A DNA stretch of 64,000 nucleotides, taken from NCBI GenBank assembly GCA_016906335.1, contig JADEYG010000007.1, forward strand, positions 1-64,000, in the 5' to 3' direction. Under the pieces are notes generated by a model. It did not search any database. It saw nothing but the letters and a program-made list of their open reading frames with translations, and was not told where the DNA came from. Shown in pieces: positions 63,357 through 64,000 of the stretch. The position numbers and the translations under genes were made by a program. Position 1 is the stretch's first letter. Each line of letters starts with the position of its first letter. The stretch comes from Novakomyces olei (Eukaryota; Ascomycota; Novakomycetes; Novakomycetales; Novakomycetaceae).

Positions 63357-64000
63357 ATGGCAACAACGGCTATTGTGCAAACACAAGAGAAGGTGGACTC
63401 AAAGAAGCCGCGATGGAACACATCACTGCTCCCGCCCAGAAAAGACTTTGTGCCGCCAAAGACTTTTGTCTTCCCTGCTTTGCTGCAAGAAGTGCCTCTG
63501 AACCCGGATGGGCCCACAGAAGTTCCACAGAAAACAGTTCGTGATTATTCCAAAGAATACGTAAGTCCGGAAACAAGAAAGGAAAAATTGAAAATGCAAT
63601 TAAAGCAATTAAAAAGCATCTAGCTGACATTTATGTAGTACAAGTACAAGCATTTCCTGCCACACAATACCATCACTTCTGAGCCTGCACTAACGCCTTA
63701 CGATCATGTGGATCCGGCTTCGCGAGCTGATCCTGAAAAGAAGGCTTTGTTTGCAGCCATGAAGAAAAGACGTGACGTTACGCCTGTGATTGGTACAGAA
63801 GTGGATGGTGTTCAGCTTACGGAATTGACGAATGAGCAAAAGGACGAGCTTGCTTTGTATGTTGCGGAGCGTGGAGTTGTTGTTTTCCGTAATCAAAATT
63901 TCAAAGATCTCAGTCCAGAGGAACTCAAGGAATACGGATCTTACTTTGGCCGCTTACATGTACATCAATGGGGTACTCATGTGAGAGACCACCCTGAACT
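63357..64000 (+). CDS. TauD/TfdA-family 2-oxoglutarate dioxygenase (5' part)
   Basis: Exon 1 is 63357-63560; a 78-nt intron (GTAAGT donor, AGCTGAC branch-like site, TTATGTAG acceptor) leads to exon 2 from 63639, which runs off the window. Visible residues resemble fungal TauD-like enzymes (yeast Jlp1). There is a basic N-terminus, then HFLPHNTITSEPALTPYDHVDP, TPVIGTEVDGVQLTELT, YVAERGVVVFRNQNF and SYFGRLHVHQWGTH. The family oxidises taurine, sulfonates or other small acids and needs Fe(II) and 2-oxoglutarate. The catalytic HxD and distal His lie beyond or at the edge. It may belong to the catabolic cluster through the shared promoter. The exact acceptor (63638) could be off by one codon. Confidence 0.82.

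Noticed and set aside
1-64000. Search for tRNA or rRNA genes
   Set aside because: No tRNA box B (GTTCGAATC-type) with a matching cloverleaf and no rRNA sequence were recognised by eye. A covariance-model scan would settle it.

Overview
This is a chromosome end of an ascomycete fungus, most likely a yeast or yeast-like species. It opens with telomeric repeats made of two 10-base units. The inner unit (CCCTGACTAA) is the repeat known from Yarrowia lipolytica; the outer unit (CCCTAACTAA) differs from it by one base. Host genes carry very short introns (mostly 33-120 nt) with a CTAAC/CTAAT-like branch site near the acceptor, which also fits a compact ascomycete genome. The exact species cannot be told from the sequence.

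Bases 1-18187 are a nest of Ty3/gypsy chromoviruses pressed against the telomere. Element A (286-6605) has two LTRs that look identical. It abuts the reverse transcriptase of an older element B (6606-9407 and 16372-18187). B is split by element C (9408-16366), which looks whole, with seemingly identical 631-base LTRs and a CTTGC target duplication. Each element carries an extra gene between pol and the 3' LTR. A and B carry a sense-strand C2H2 zinc-finger plus JmjC-like (KDM2-type) gene. C carries an antisense gene for a small cysteine-rich, coiled-coil protein, and a fragment of a similar gene touches the telomere. Chromoviruses already encode a chromodomain on their integrase, so a demethylase-like partner gene is the most striking thing in the window.

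Bases 18188-38950 are a decaying subtelomere. They hold a FunK1 protein kinase, a Crinkler/RHS-like protein, a small membrane protein, a CobW/ZNG1-type metallochaperone, a phytanoyl-CoA dioxygenase-like gene and a secreted exo-1,3-beta-glucanase. Among them lie broken genes (GCK-family kinase, DBP4-type helicase tail, Zn2Cys6 factor stub, a possible amidase remnant), interstitial telomere-like repeats and a foldback structure.

Bases 39200-48000 hold an NmrA-type reductase, two convergent HNH_2 endonuclease paralogs (one frameshifted), and a divergent pair of MFS transporter and CocE/NonD hydrolase. All are intron-poor.

Bases 49140-64000 hold an intron-rich catabolic cluster: a LamA-type (urea-carboxylase-like) biotin enzyme of 11 exons, a class II aldolase/adducin protein, a Zn2Cys6 regulator, a LamB/YcsF protein, an ornithine-aminotransferase-like enzyme, a Dal5-type permease, and the start of a TauD-like dioxygenase. 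LamA, LamB, an omega-aminotransferase and a Zn2Cys6 factor are the parts of the Aspergillus nidulans lactam (2-pyrrolidinone) pathway. Dense GATA motifs upstream of lamB and the permease suggest nitrogen control. I infer a lactam or omega-amino-acid scavenging cluster.
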